64,000 nt of DNA from positions 1 to 64,000 of the forward strand of contig JAFUTW010000035.1 of assembly GCA_017484085.1 (NCBI GenBank), read 5' to 3'. Below the pieces are notes generated by a model. The model saw only the letters and a program-made list of their open reading frames with translations, was not told where the DNA came from and made no database searches. Origin of the DNA: Clostridia bacterium. GTDB lineage: Bacteria > Bacillota > Clostridia > Christensenellales > Aristaeellaceae. The position numbers were made by a program, and so were the translations under genes. Each line of letters opens with the position of its first letter. Positions within the stretch are counted from its first letter, which is position 1. Positions 63,638-64,000 of this stretch are shown here, piece after piece.

Positions 63638-64000
63638 TTACCGGATGTACACCTGCTCCGCGATGGCCGTCAGGTCCAGTCCGTCCAGATCGGTCGTCGA
63701 GACCGAGAGCGAACCGGCCATACCCGCCTCCGTGTCGTACCAGATGCAGCGCTGCACCCAGTCCTCGCTGCCGCACTGCGCCTGGCCGATGCTGCCCCTG
63801 CAGCCGCAGATCGTGACGTCCTCTTCGTGTTCCCAGTCGAAGTACATACCGGAGATGTCCGGCAGACCTTCCCCTTCCGCTTCACAGGGCTGGACGCGGG
63901 CGCAGTAGTCGCCCTCTTCCCACGTGAACTGCATCTCCGCCAGATTTTCGCCTGCCAGATAGCGGTAAACGATGTTCTCTGCCCCTTCCGGGATGCCGAA
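63638..64000 (-). CDS. Partial hypothetical protein (C-terminal 120 residues)
   Basis: The frame stays open to the window edge, so the start is outside. The visible part is acidic and carries several Cys (YCARVQPCEAEG, ICGCRGSIGQAQCG, QRCIWYDTEAG) and ends LDGLDLTAIAEQVYIR. I do not recognise it confidently; it resembles exported DUF4367-type beta-sheet tails, which is a guess. Confidence 0.5.
   Translation of the reverse strand, partial: FGIPEGAENIVYRYLAGENLAEMQFTWEEGDYCARVQPCEAEGEGLPDISGMYFDWEHEEDVTICGCRGSIGQAQCGSEDWVQRCIWYDTEAGMAGSLSVSTTDLDGLDLTAIAEQVYIR

Overview
The window reads as chromosome of a high-GC anaerobic Clostridia-type Firmicute, probably gut-associated. Evidence: strong Shine-Dalgarno sites, many TTGACA-N17-TATAAT promoters, a tRNA-sensing T-box leader, a class B sortase, a PTS beta-glucoside system, YesM/YesN-type two-component proteins and BspA-like leucine-rich-repeat surface proteins. 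Nearly all exported proteins end their signal peptide in an A-x-A|E/D pattern, including three ABC substrate-binding proteins with no lipobox cysteine. That style recalls Christensenellales-like Clostridia, but the placement is inference only.

Layout. 1-5.4 kb (minus): operon recQ - two GT-C type membrane glycosyltransferases - UDP-glucose dehydrogenase (runs off the left edge), every junction overlapping. 5.6-9.2 kb: LysR regulator divergent from an anion-type transporter and an amidohydrolase. 9.3-12.7 kb (minus): phospho-beta-glucosidase plus PTS EIIBCA. 12.8-14.3 kb: DUF1858 protein, then a secreted protein with two tandem barnase domains, the second lacking key catalytic residues, with an overlapping barstar gene. 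14.5-21.9 kb (plus): cell-surface and secreted proteins (two LRR proteins, three small beta-rich proteins, one with a sharp base-composition break). 22-32.9 kb: pentose locus (ROK regulator, ChvE-type multiple-monosaccharide ABC transporter with two permeases, xylulokinase, DUF4867, fucose/arabinose-isomerase-like enzyme). 32.9-44.2 kb (minus): lipoprotein sugar sensor - histidine kinase - AraC-type response regulator, then a YtfQ/YtfR/YtfT/YjfF-type transporter, an FGGY kinase and AraD. 44.3-49.4 kb (minus): MATE exporter, radical SAM protein, class B sortase, dipeptide epimerase. 49.5-54.9 kb (plus): tryptophan T-box leader and trpXYZ ABC transporter, a phosphoesterase and a DUF554 protein. 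55.06 kb: tRNA-Ala(CGC). 55.1-59.8 kb: a 4.6-kb island bounded by a direct repeat of the 27-nt tRNA 3' end, carrying a flavin reductase, MBL hydrolase, DsbA-like protein and TetR regulator. 59.8-64 kb: a broken cotH gene, an SH3 protein, an intact CotH-family protein and a partial gene.

Together the sugar genes can take L-arabinose-type pentoses to xylulose 5-phosphate: isomerase, FGGY kinase and AraD, with xylulokinase for the D-xylulose branch, fed by two ABC importers under separate control (ROK repressor; sensor lipoprotein plus two-component system). Three clusters of GC-rich palindromic intergenic repeats (about 18.7, 24.2 and 50.9 kb) punctuate the window. The most distinctive items are the tandem barnase/barstar pair, the integrase-less tRNA island with its operator-paired divergent promoters, the Trp T-box transporter, and the mosaic secreted gene.
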